Below are positions 43,477 through 51,377 of a stretch of DNA of 64,000 nt, piece after piece; position 1 is the stretch's first letter; each line of letters opens with the position of its first letter. The translations under genes and the position numbers were made by a program. The notes below the pieces were generated by a model. It was not told the DNA's origin. It saw nothing but the letters and a program-made list of their open reading frames with translations, and searched no databases. Source of the DNA: CAUJGQ01 sp042408665 (lineage in GTDB: Bacteria > Chloroflexota > Dehalococcoidia > CAUJGQ01). The stretch lies in contig JBHOQW010000137.1 of NCBI GenBank assembly GCA_042408665.1, positions 4,797 to 68,796 on the forward strand, read 5' to 3'.

Positions 43477-44598
43477 ATGGACCCGCGCCCCGTGTTAGTG
43501 GTGTTCTGCGGCGGAGTGGGCGGCAGCGAGGTGGAGGAGCTGGTCGCCGCGGCGCGCGCCGCCGCGGGGCTGGACACCATCGAGCGGGCGCTGGCCACCG
43601 AGGCGTTCGCCGGCGCCATCCTCGTCGCCGACCGACCGGCCGCGCTCTCGGATGTCCCCCCAGGTGTGGAGGTATTGCCCGCGCCGGAACCGTTTCATTT
43701 CGGTCGGGCGCTGGCGGACCTGGTAGCCCGCCGCGGCCTGGAACGGGTGCTGTACTGCGGCGCCGGCGCCGCACCACTGATCACCGGCGAGGAGTTCGCG
43801 GCCATCGCCGCCCGCCTGGCCGCCGGGCCCGTCGTCGTCTCGAATAACTTCTACTCCGCCGACCTGGTGGCCTTCACACCGGCGAGCGCCCTGGCGCGCG
43901 TGCCGCTGCCCGCCACGGACAACCCGCTGGCCCGCCTCCTGCACGAGCACGGCGGCCTGCCCTCGGAACCGCTGCCGCGCACCATCGCCACCCAGCTCGA
44001 TATCGATACCCCCACCTCGCTCACGGTGCTGGCGCTGTACGGCGGCACCGGGGGGCGCCTCGCCCGCCTGCTGGCCACGGCGGACCTGCCGCTGGACTGG
44101 TTCCGGCGAGCGGCGCGGGTGTTCGTGGACCGGGAGCGCACCGCCCTGGTGGCCGGACGGGTAGGGAGCCACGTCTGGCAGCACCTGGAGCGGGAGACGG
44201 CCTGTCACGTGCGCCTGTTCGCCGAGGAGCGCGGCATGCAGGCGGACGGGCGCGAGGAGCGGGGCCTGGTGCGCAGCCTGCTGGGCATGTACCTGGCCGA
44301 GGTCGGCATGGTCCGCTTCTTCGCCGCCCTGGCCGAGCTGGCCGATGCCGCTTTCCTCGATACGCGCGTCCTCACCGCCCACGCCCGCCGCTTCCCAGAT
44401 CGCCGTGACCGCTTTCTCTCCGATCTGGGCCGGCCCGCCGCGATCGCGGACTCCTTCCTGCGCGAGCTCACCACGCGCGCCCTGGACGCGCCCATCCCGG
44501 TGCTGCTGGGCGGCCACGCCTTGGTGTCCGGCGGGCTCATGGCGCTGGTGCAGGCCGCCTGGGATGAGCACGACCGCGAGCAGGCGGCGCGCCGGTAG
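43477..44598 (+). CDS. Unrecognised protein, possible nucleotidyltransferase-like fold
   Basis: 373 aa, ATG after GGAGGGAGC. The N-terminal 190 residues look alpha/beta and might be a GT-A/NTP-transferase-like fold: VLVVFCGG at the start, ILVADRP, FGRALADLVARRGLERVLYCGAGAAPLITGEEFA (about 76-109), VVSNNFYSADLVAFTP (about 119-134) and TQLDIDTPTSLTVLALY (about 174-190). The segment order resembles CofC/MobA-type enzymes, but the diagnostic GGxSxRMGxxK loop is absent. The C-terminal 180 residues are helical, with conserved-looking ARR and GGHALVSGGL stretches. No confident function. Confidence 0.6.
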   Translation: MDPRPVLVVFCGGVGGSEVEELVAAARAAAGLDTIERALATEAFAGAILVADRPAALSDVPPGVEVLPAPEPFHFGRALADLVARRGLERVLYCGAGAAPLITGEEFAAIAARLAAGPVVVSNNFYSADLVAFTPASALARVPLPATDNPLARLLHEHGGLPSEPLPRTIATQLDIDTPTSLTVLALYGGTGGRLARLLATADLPLDWFRRAARVFVDRERTALVAGRVGSHVWQHLERETACHVRLFAEERGMQADGREERGLVRSLLGMYLAEVGMVRFFAALAELADAAFLDTRVLTAHARRFPDRRDRFLSDLGRPAAIADSFLRELTTRALDAPIPVLLGGHALVSGGLMALVQAAWDEHDREQAARR

Positions 44599-44632
44599 GA
44601 GGCAACGACTACGGCCGACACCTGATCACGCC

Positions 44633-45733
44633 TCAGCGCCCGCCCTGGCCGGCGAAGTACATGCGGATGCCGCGGTAGGTTTCCAGCACGATCTGGTTGC
44701 GGCGGCTGTCCGGCTGCGATGTGGGGGCGAACAGGGCGCGCGCCTCGGCCGGGTTGGTGAGGAACACCGGCTCCACGATCACCGCCGGCATGAAGGTGCG
44801 CAGCAGCACGTGCCCGTCGAACGGCCGCGCGCCGAAGGCGTAGAACGGCCGCCCCGGGGCGGTGCGCGCCAGGCCGTTCTGCAGGGCCACGGCCAGCACC
44901 TCCGCCAGGCGGCGGTCAATCAGCTTGGCGAACAAGGTGAGCGCGCCGTTCCAGGCCGGGTCGTCGCCGCCGTTCAGGTGCAGGGAGACGGCGATGTCCG
45001 CCCCAGCGCTGTTACAGATGACGGCGCGTTCGTCCAGTGCGAGGTAGCGGTCCTCGGTGCGGGTAAGGGTGACGTCGGCACCATCGGCCTGCAACCAAGC
45101 GCGCAGCGTGCGGGCGATGTCCAGCACCACGTCCGCCTCGCGCAGCACCCGCCCGTCGCCGAAGTCGAACACCGCCCCCGGCTCAACGGCACCGCCGTGG
45201 CCAGGGTCCAGACAGATGCGCCGCCCGGCCAGCGGGCCTTTGCTCGTCGGCGCCGCCACCGCCAGCGGCAGCGCGGCCGGCAGGGTGAGGGTGGCGCCGG
45301 CCAGGACCCGGTCCGGGTCGCTGATGCCGTTGGCGGCCGCCAGCGCCGGCGCGTAGGCTGCCGAGCCGTACTCCCGCGCGGCGATGGCGGAGAGCGTCTC
45401 CCCCGGCGCCACCGTCACCCGCCGGACAGGGCCGCCGCTCACGGCGGGGACGGTCGCGTCGTCCGCCGGCGGGAGGAGGAGCGTGCTTCCGACCAGGATG
45501 CGGTCCGGGTCGGATAGCCTGTTGGCCGCGCGGATGCGCTCCACCGCGGCCGGCGAGCCGTAGAAGCGCACCGCGATGCCGGACAGGGTGTCGCCCGGCT
45601 GCACGATGACCTGCTGCGGGCGGTTGGGACCCTGGGCGCGGGCCGGCGCGGCGCGCGCCGCGCTGAGCAGGGCAAGCAGGAGAAGCACCGGCGCGATAAG
45701 GAGGACGCGCGGAAGGGCGGAGACGCGAGGCAT
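44633..45733 (-). CDS. N-acetylmuramoyl-L-alanine amidase with two LysM domains
   Basis: 366 aa from ATG 45733; the longer frame starts in a repeat. Signal peptide about 1-33 (ALPRVLLIAPVLLLLALLSA, cut near ARA-QG). LysM 1 is about 41-87 (VIVQPGDTLSGIAVRFYGS..VERIRAANRL), LysM 2 about 103-150 (VTVAPGETLSAIAAREYGS). The amidase_3 domain runs about 172-366, with zinc ligands in CLDPGHGG, a Glu in READV and His in SLHLNGG, and the catalytic Glu in IVEPVFLTNPAEA. It cleaves peptidoglycan amide bonds outside the membrane. It has a good divergent promoter at 45889-45860. Confidence 0.9.
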   Translation of the reverse strand: MPRVSALPRVLLIAPVLLLLALLSAARAAPARAQGPNRPQQVIVQPGDTLSGIAVRFYGSPAAVERIRAANRLSDPDRILVGSTLLLPPADDATVPAVSGGPVRRVTVAPGETLSAIAAREYGSAAYAPALAAANGISDPDRVLAGATLTLPAALPLAVAAPTSKGPLAGRRICLDPGHGGAVEPGAVFDFGDGRVLREADVVLDIARTLRAWLQADGADVTLTRTEDRYLALDERAVICNSAGADIAVSLHLNGGDDPAWNGALTLFAKLIDRRLAEVLAVALQNGLARTAPGRPFYAFGARPFDGHVLLRTFMPAVIVEPVFLTNPAEARALFAPTSQPDSRRNQIVLETYRGIRMYFAGQGGR

Positions 45734-45859
45734 GGTCGCACCATCTCCCGAACCGCCTCGGTCCACTGAGTCTGAGGTACCCCTCTCCCCAGCGGGCGGG
45801 GCGGGCGAGCATGTGGTCCAACGGCTCGGGGAGGGAATGGGGAGGGATTGCTGAGCGTG

Positions 45860-45889
45860 ACTATACGAAGGCGGGTGCGGGCCTGTCAA
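45860..45889 (-). promoter_or_regulatory. Promoter of the LysM amidase gene
   Basis: On the minus strand TTGACA (45889-45884) and TATAGT (45865-45860) are separated by 18 bases. Transcription would start about 120 bases before the amidase ATG. It is back to back with the glyA promoter. Confidence 0.65.
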
Positions 45890-45918
45890 CGCCGCTGGAT
45901 GCGGGCCGGCGGGCGCGG

Positions 45919-45948
45919 TTGATCGGTGTGCTCTCGGCTTCCTACACT
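45919..45948 (+). promoter_or_regulatory. Promoter of glyA
   Basis: TTGATC (45919-45924) and TACACT (45943-45948) are separated by 18 bases, about 65 bases before the glyA ATG. The -35 boxes of this and the amidase promoter are 29 bases apart. Confidence 0.5.
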
Positions 45949-46014
45949 GGCCCTGGGCCCCCGGCCGGGCCGGGGGCCGCGTGGTGCGATCGGCGGCAGG
46001 AAGGAGCGCGACAG

Positions 46015-47274
46015 ATGACGCAGGTACAGGCCGCGAGCGCCCTGGCCGCGGTGGACCCAGAGATCGCCGAGGCCATCCGGCGGGAGCAGGAGCGCCAGCG
46101 GCTGAAGCTGGAGATGATCGCCTCGGAGAACTACACCAGCGCGGCCGTGCTGGAGGCCACCGGCTCGGTCCTCACCAACAAGTACGCCGAGGGCTACCCC
46201 GGCGCGCGCTACTACGGCGGCTGCGAGGTCGTCGATGTGGTCGAGGAGCTGGCGCGAGCACGCGCCAAAGCGCTCTTCGGCGCTGAGCACGCCAACGTGC
46301 AGCCGCACGCCGGCACGCAGGCCAACATGGCGGCCTACTTCGCCGTTATGGATGTGGGCGACACGGCCATGGGCCTGCGCCTGGACCAGGGCGGTCACCT
46401 CTCGCATGGCCTGTCGGTGAACTTCTCTGGCCGCCTGTACCGCTTCGTCTCCTACGGTGTGGACCGCGAGACCGAGACCATCGACTACGACGAGATGCGG
46501 CGGCTGGCGCACGAGCACCGGCCGAAGCTGATCGTCACCGGCGCCACCGCCTACCCGCGCATCATCGACTTCGCCCGCTGCCGCGAGATCGCGGACGAGG
46601 TGGGCGCCCTGCTGATGGTGGACATGGCGCATTTTGCCGGCCTGGTAGCCGCGGGCGTACACCCCTCACCGGTGCCGTACGCGGACATCATCACATCCAC
46701 CACGCACAAGACACTGCGCGGCCCGCGCTCGGCCTTCATCCTCTGCCGGGCGCAGCACGCCAAAGCTATCGACCGTGCCGTGTTCCCCGGCCTGCAGGGC
46801 GGGCCGCTCATGCACGTGATCGCCGCCAAGGCGGTGGCCTTCAAGGAGGCGATGACAGACGAGTTCAAGGCCTACGGCCGCCAGGTGGTGGAGAACGCCC
46901 AGGTCCTGGCGGAGGCGCTGCAGCAGGGCGGCTTCCGCCTGGTGTCCGGCGGCACGGACACGCACCTCATCCTGGTGGACGTCTCCGTGAAGAACCTGTC
47001 CGGCAAGAAGGCCGAGCGGCTGCTCGACGCCGCCGGCATCACCGTGAACAAGAACACCATCCCCTACGACCCGCGCCCGCCGGCGGTGGGCAGCGGCATC
47101 CGCGTGGGCACGCCGGCCCTCACCAGCCGCGGCATGGGCCCGGACGAGATGCGCCGCATCGCCGCCTGGATCACGCGCGTGCTCGACCACCCGGACGACG
47201 AGCGGGTGATCGAAACTGTCCGGCAGGAGGTGGCGGAGCTGGCCGCCCACTTCCCGGTACCGGGGATCGGGTGA
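46015..47274 (+). CDS. glyA: Serine hydroxymethyltransferase
   Basis: 419 aa from ATG 46015, after GGAAGGAGCGCGACAG; the longer frame crosses the promoter. Features: LEMIASENYTSAAVLEATGS (about 31-50), NKYAEGYPGARYYGGCEVVD (about 56-75), HSQ-equivalent DMAHFAGLVAAG (about 203-214) and the PLP lysine in STTHKTLRGPRS (about 225-236). It converts serine to glycine with methylene-tetrahydrofolate, supplying C1 units and linking to the glycine cleavage subunit at 37.7-39.2 kb. Confidence 0.95.
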   Translation: MTQVQAASALAAVDPEIAEAIRREQERQRLKLEMIASENYTSAAVLEATGSVLTNKYAEGYPGARYYGGCEVVDVVEELARARAKALFGAEHANVQPHAGTQANMAAYFAVMDVGDTAMGLRLDQGGHLSHGLSVNFSGRLYRFVSYGVDRETETIDYDEMRRLAHEHRPKLIVTGATAYPRIIDFARCREIADEVGALLMVDMAHFAGLVAAGVHPSPVPYADIITSTTHKTLRGPRSAFILCRAQHAKAIDRAVFPGLQGGPLMHVIAAKAVAFKEAMTDEFKAYGRQVVENAQVLAEALQQGGFRLVSGGTDTHLILVDVSVKNLSGKKAERLLDAAGITVNKNTIPYDPRPPAVGSGIRVGTPALTSRGMGPDEMRRIAAWITRVLDHPDDERVIETVRQEVAELAAHFPVPGIG

Positions 47275-47430
47275 GCGGGCCGGGATCGGGCCGCTCCGGG
47301 GTGGCGCGATCCTGCTATACTTGAGCCGCGTCCCGCGAGGGGCGCGCTGCATATGCGGCCGCATGGCCGCCAACACCGCGGGTTGCGGGCGGCAGGACCG
47401 TCCGCATTGGCCCCCCGCGACGAGGGAGCA
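47275..47430 (+). promoter_or_regulatory. Leader of rpsF with -10-like site and hairpin
   Basis: TATACT at 47316-47321 could be a -10, with no clear -35. A short GC hairpin, GCGGCC-GCAT-GGCCGC (47355-47370), and GC-rich runs follow. rpsF leaders often carry an S6:S18-binding autoregulatory motif. I cannot show that motif here with certainty. Confidence 0.3.
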
Positions 47431-47721
47431 ATGCTGCGCGAATACGAGCTGGTAACGATCTGGAACCCCGATCTGGGGGAAGAGGGCGTGGCGAACGCCG
47501 TGGAGCGGCTGAAGGCGTCCATTCAGGCGCGCGGCGGTGAGGTGACGGACACCAACGTGTGGGGACGGCGCAAGCTGGCCTACTTCATCAAGAAGCGCGC
47601 CGAGGGGCACTACGTCGTCATGCAGCTCAAGCTGGACGCGGCCCGCGCCGCCGAGTTGGAATCGCAGCTCAATATCAACGAAGATGTGCTCCGGCACCTC
47701 CTGGTGCGGACGGACCAGTAA
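47431..47721 (+). CDS. rpsF: Small ribosomal subunit protein S6
   Basis: 96 aa from ATG 47431, after CGAGGGAGCA; the upstream frame lies in the leader. S6 features: YELVTIWNPDLGEEGVANAVERLK (5-28), DTNVWGRRKLAYFIKKRAEGHYVVMQLKLD (about 40-69) and NINEDVLRHLLVR (about 81-93). It binds 16S rRNA as a pair with S18. Standard bacterial order rpsF-ssb-rpsR follows. Confidence 0.95.
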   Translation: MLREYELVTIWNPDLGEEGVANAVERLKASIQARGGEVTDTNVWGRRKLAYFIKKRAEGHYVVMQLKLDAARAAELESQLNINEDVLRHLLVRTDQ

Positions 47722-47901
47722 CGCCGGCCCGCCTGCGGCGGGTAGCGGGCGATCCGGAAACGAATGGATGGTGGAGGTGGTCGGGTGTCGCATCCGGCTA
47801 GACGGCCGGGTGAAGATGCAGATAGCTCCGCAGGAGAGCCGATGTGAGTGAGGAACGCGCCCGTACGGGCAGGATGAGTGGGTGAGAAGGAGCGAACCGA
47901 C
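47722..47901 (+). other. Structured 180-base spacer before ssb
   Basis: No gene fits. Hairpins are possible at 47790-47819 (GCATC...GATGC with GGC/GCC inside), 47825-47839 (GCTC...GAGC) and a 12-base palindrome GCCCGTACGGGC (47859-47870). The usual rpsF-ssb spacer is shorter, so a regulatory or processing role is possible. Confidence 0.35.
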
Positions 47902-48318
47902 ATGGCCGACCTGAATAAAGTCATGATTCTCGGGAACGTGGGCCGCGATCCGGAGATCCGCTACACGGCGCAGGGCAACGAGCTCACGACGTTCACGGTG
48001 GCCGCCAACCGCAACTACCGCAAGCCGGACGGCGAATGGGGCCAGGAGACGGAGTGGTTTAACATCGTTACCTGGGGCGAACTGGCCCGGCGCATGGCGC
48101 AGAACCTGCAAAAGGGCGACCGCGTGTACGTCGAGGGCCGGCTGCAGACCCGCTCCTGGGAGGGGCCGGACGGCCAGCGCCGCTACCGCACGGAGGTGAT
48201 CGCGGAGCGGGTGTTGCCCCAGGGCCGGCGCCAGCAGCAGCCGGCGGCGCCCAGCCTGGAGCCGGTGCCGGACGCCGACGCCGAGATCACGGACCCGGAG
48301 GACCTGCCGTTCGAGTAG
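47902..48318 (+). CDS. ssb: Single-stranded DNA-binding protein
   Basis: 138 aa from ATG 47902, after AGAAGGAGCGAACCGAC. The OB fold starts DLNKVMILGNVGRDPEIRYTAQGNELTTFTVAANR (3-37), followed by TEWFNIVTWGELARRMAQNLQKGDRVYVEGRLQTRSW (about 49-85). The flexible linker (about 105-128) is short and contains Gln/Pro. It ends with the acidic tip EDLPFE, which recruits repair proteins. It binds ssDNA as a tetramer in replication and repair. Confidence 0.95.
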   Translation: MADLNKVMILGNVGRDPEIRYTAQGNELTTFTVAANRNYRKPDGEWGQETEWFNIVTWGELARRMAQNLQKGDRVYVEGRLQTRSWEGPDGQRRYRTEVIAERVLPQGRRQQQPAAPSLEPVPDADAEITDPEDLPFE

Positions 48319-48489
48319 TGCCCGGCGCCCCTCCGGCGCCGGGAGCAGGGCCCGCCGTCTGGCCGAAACGGGCGGCGGGCACCCCGCCGGCGTGACCGAC
48401 CACGCCACTGCACGATATCATCACGCGCCCCGGCCCGCTGTGAAAGGGGTACCGGAGACTCAGCGGGCCGGGGCCTAGAAGGACCGCGC

Positions 48490-48831
48490 GTGACAACCGA
48501 AAGCGAAACCCGTCCCTCAGCGACCACCGAGGAGCGCCCGGCGGCCGCCCCCGCGCCAAAGGCCGCCAAGAAGCGGCCGCGCTACGTGCCGCGGCGCAAG
48601 GTGTGCGCCTTCTGCGTGGAGAAGGTGCAGGTCATCGACTACAAGGACCCGAACCGACTGCGGCGCTACCTGTCCGAGCGCGGCAAGATCGAGCCGCGAC
48701 GCAAGACCGGCACCTGCGCCAAGCACCAGCGCCGCCTGACGGTGGCCATCAAACGGGCCCGCCATCTGGCGCTGCTGCCCTTCACGGCGCAGCACATCCG
48801 CGACACCGGCCTGTTCGCGCCGCGGCCGTGA
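48490..48831 (+). CDS. rpsR: Small ribosomal subunit protein S18, zinc-binding type
   Basis: 113 aa from GTG 48490, after AGAAGGACCGCGC. A charged Ala/Pro-rich tail (1-30) extends the N-terminus beyond the usual about 75-80 aa. The core has VCAFCVEKVQVIDYKDPNRLRRYLSERGKIEPRRKTGTCAKHQRRLTVAIKRARHLALLPF. Cys38, Cys41 and Cys74 with a nearby His fit the zinc-binding (C+) form. It pairs with S6 on the ribosome. Confidence 0.93.
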   Translation: MTTESETRPSATTEERPAAAPAPKAAKKRPRYVPRRKVCAFCVEKVQVIDYKDPNRLRRYLSERGKIEPRRKTGTCAKHQRRLTVAIKRARHLALLPFTAQHIRDTGLFAPRP

Positions 48832-48873
48832 CGGACCGGGAACGCCTCGGCGAGCTCTGACCAGGAAACGTGT

Positions 48874-50019
48874 GTGACTGAGCCCAAACGCCCCGCGCTC
48901 ACCGACCGTCGCCGGACCGTGCCGGCCGCCCCGACCGCCGGCCGGGGCTGGCGCGAGCGGCTAAGCGCGCTCAACCTGCATGCCGGCGTCGTGCTGATCA
49001 CCGTGGCGGTGATCGTCGTGGCGCTCGGCCTGATCGCCTACGGGTATTGGGACACCTACTTGCGCCCGGCGCGCGAGCCGGCCGTGCGCGTTGGCTCCCG
49101 CACGTACGATATGACCTATTTCGTGCGGCGTATGCGCTTGGCCCTTGCCGAGCCCGCCGGGCTCAGCCCCTCACCGGCAGTGATCGCCGCCCTGCCGGAG
49201 CGGCTGGCACAGGACATCATCAACGAGGAGACGGCCCTCCAGCGCGCACCCGCCCTGGGCGTGGCTGTGTCGGATGATGACATCGACAAGGAGCTGGCTG
49301 CGCGCGTGCGGGCGGTGTTGATGACCGATGACCAGGGACATGTGCAGCGCTCACCCAGCTTTGAGGTGACGGTGCGCGAGGTGCTGAAGGACAGCGGTCT
49401 CACCCTGGCCCAGTACCGGCGGGCGGTGCATGGTCAGCTCCTCCTGCGCGAGATCCAAAAGCGCTTCGAGCAGCAGATCCCGGACTCCGCGCCCGGTGTG
49501 CAACTGCGCGTGATCACCGTGAAGGACGAGGCCACGGCGCGCGACCTCAAGCGCCAGCTCGACGGCGGTGCCGACTTCGCGCAGCTCGCCACGGACAAGA
49601 GCGAGGACGCCTCTAAGGGCAACGGCGGCCTGCGCGACTGGGCGCCTAAGGGCTCGCTGCCGTCGGCCGTGGAGGAGGTGGCCTACCGTCTGCCCGTCGG
49701 CGCGGTCTCGGACCCGTTTGCCGTGGACGGTCAGTGGTACATCATCAAGGTCGAGGACCGCTCTGAGAACCGCGAGATCACGGCGCAGCAGAAGGGCGAT
49801 ATGGCGAAGAGGCAGCGGGACGACTGGCTGGCCGAGCAGGCCAAGCAGCTCCAGGCCCGCAGCTACCTGAGCGACCAGCGGCGGCAGCGGTACGCCCTGG
49901 AGCAGTCGGGCGCGCTGGACCTGGTGCGCCGCTCCAGCCAGCCGGGGCAGCAGCCGGTGCCGATCAGCGTCCCACCCCAGATCACGCCGCAGGCGCCGCA
50001 ACCGGGAGGGACGCCATGA
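48874..50019 (+). CDS. Membrane-anchored parvulin-type peptidyl-prolyl isomerase
   Basis: 381 aa from GTG 48874, after CCAGGAAACGTGT. One membrane helix at about residues 38-59 (VVLITVAVIVVALGLIAYGYW) leaves the rest outside. A SurA/PrsA-like chaperone domain spans about 70-205 (EETALQRAPALGVAVSDDDIDKEL, YRRAVHGQLLLREIQKRF). The parvulin domain spans about 210-300 (QLRVITVKDEATARDLKRQL, DFAQLATDKSEDASKGNGGLRDW, LPVGAVSDPFAVDGQWYIIKVEDR). The Pro/Gln-rich tail ends in an ATGA overlap with hom. It probably helps fold exported proteins. Confidence 0.86.
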   Translation: MTEPKRPALTDRRRTVPAAPTAGRGWRERLSALNLHAGVVLITVAVIVVALGLIAYGYWDTYLRPAREPAVRVGSRTYDMTYFVRRMRLALAEPAGLSPSPAVIAALPERLAQDIINEETALQRAPALGVAVSDDDIDKELAARVRAVLMTDDQGHVQRSPSFEVTVREVLKDSGLTLAQYRRAVHGQLLLREIQKRFEQQIPDSAPGVQLRVITVKDEATARDLKRQLDGGADFAQLATDKSEDASKGNGGLRDWAPKGSLPSAVEEVAYRLPVGAVSDPFAVDGQWYIIKVEDRSENREITAQQKGDMAKRQRDDWLAEQAKQLQARSYLSDQRRQRYALEQSGALDLVRRSSQPGQQPVPISVPPQITPQAPQPGGTP

Positions 50020-51329
50020 GCCGGGCGGCGAGCGGCGCGCCCATCGGCGTCGGCCTGCTCGGCCTGGGCGTGGTGGGCAGCGGTGTGGCCCAGATCCTTC
50101 AGGAACGCGCCGCCGAGTACGCTCGCACGGTCGGCCGCCCCCTCGCCATTCGCCGCGTGCTCGTGCGCGACCCGCACAAACCGCGCCGCGTGCGCATCGA
50201 CCCGCGCCTGCTCACCACCAACCCCGATGACATCTTCAACGACGAGGGCGTGCACGTCGTCATCGAGGTGATGGGCGGCGAGGAGCCGGCGCACACCTAC
50301 CTGCGCCGTGCCCTGGACAGCCGCCGGTACGTGGTGACGGCCAACAAGGAGGTGATGGCCAAGTTCGGGCCGGAGCTTCTAGCCGTCGCCCGCCGCCGGG
50401 GCGTGGACATCCTGTACGAGGCCAGTGTGGGCGGCGGCATTCCGTTGATCGCGCCGCTCAAGCGCGACCTGCTGGCCAACGAGATCACCAGCATCCGCGC
50501 CATCATCAACGGTACGACGAACTACATCCTCACGCGCATGGCGCGCGAGGGGATCGATTACGCCGTGGCCCTGGCCGCGGCGCAGCAGCTTGGTTACGCC
50601 GAGCCGGACCCGCGCAACGATGTGGAGGGCATCGATGCCGCTTACAAGCTGGCGATCATGGCGTCGCTGGCCTTTCGCACCCAGGTGCGGCCTCAGGATG
50701 TGTTCCACGAGGGCATCACCCACCTCACGGCGCGCGATTTCCGCTACGCCGCCGAGCTGGGCTACGCCATCAAGCTGCTGGCCATCGGCCGCCGGGAGGA
50801 CCACTCCATCCAGGTGCGCGTTCATCCCGCCCTGATCCCGCTGGACGCACCGCTGGCCAAGGTGGACGGCGTCTACAACGCGGTGCAGGTGGACGGTGAT
50901 CTGACCGGCATGGTCTTCTTCCAGGGACGGGGCGCCGGCGCCATGCCCACCACCAGCGCCGTGGTGGCGGACCTGCTCAACGTGGCGCACGGCATCGCCC
51001 AGGGGGCGCCCGAACGCTTCGTCTGGCGAGCCGACCCGGCCGCCGCGATCAAGCCGATGGAGGAGGTGTTCACCCGCTACTACGTGCGCCTGCGCGTGCC
51101 GGACCGGGCCGGTGTGCTGGCCAAGATCACCAGCGTCTTGGGCGAGCGCTATGGCATCAGCATCGCCTCGATCATCCAGAAGGAGGCGAACGAGGCGGAC
51201 CAGACGGCCGAGCTGGTGATCATGACGCACGAGGCGCGTGAGGCCGATATGCGTGCCGCCATCCGTGACGTGGGACGGTTGGACGTGGTAACGGAAGTCG
51301 GCACCTTCCTGAGGGTGGAGAGCGGGTGA
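50016..51329 (+). CDS. hom: Homoserine dehydrogenase
   Basis: 437 aa; ATG overlaps the preceding stop. NAD(P) fold GLLGLGVVGSGVAQIL (about 8-23), substrate region VVTANKEVMAKFGPEL (about 107-122), EASVGGGIPLI (about 135-145), INGTTNYILTRM (about 165-176), ADPRNDVEGIDAAYKLAIMASLAF (about 193-217) and catalytic Lys in that segment. A C-terminal ACT domain (about 355-430, YYVRLRVPDRAGVLAKITSVLGERYGISI) is typical of threonine-inhibited forms. With thrC downstream it serves threonine/methionine synthesis. thrB is not in the window. Confidence 0.94.
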   Translation: MSRAASGAPIGVGLLGLGVVGSGVAQILQERAAEYARTVGRPLAIRRVLVRDPHKPRRVRIDPRLLTTNPDDIFNDEGVHVVIEVMGGEEPAHTYLRRALDSRRYVVTANKEVMAKFGPELLAVARRRGVDILYEASVGGGIPLIAPLKRDLLANEITSIRAIINGTTNYILTRMAREGIDYAVALAAAQQLGYAEPDPRNDVEGIDAAYKLAIMASLAFRTQVRPQDVFHEGITHLTARDFRYAAELGYAIKLLAIGRREDHSIQVRVHPALIPLDAPLAKVDGVYNAVQVDGDLTGMVFFQGRGAGAMPTTSAVVADLLNVAHGIAQGAPERFVWRADPAAAIKPMEEVFTRYYVRLRVPDRAGVLAKITSVLGERYGISIASIIQKEANEADQTAELVIMTHEAREADMRAAIRDVGRLDVVTEVGTFLRVESG

Positions 51330-51377
51330 GCGCGATGGCCGGTCACCCCGCTGCGAACAGGGAACGGAGGACGGTGA

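Noticed and set aside
47780..47880. tRNA-like segment before ssb (GATAGCTCC...GGAGAGC)
   Set aside because: No 7-bp acceptor stem, anticodon arm or T-loop GTTC..AA pattern could be formed.
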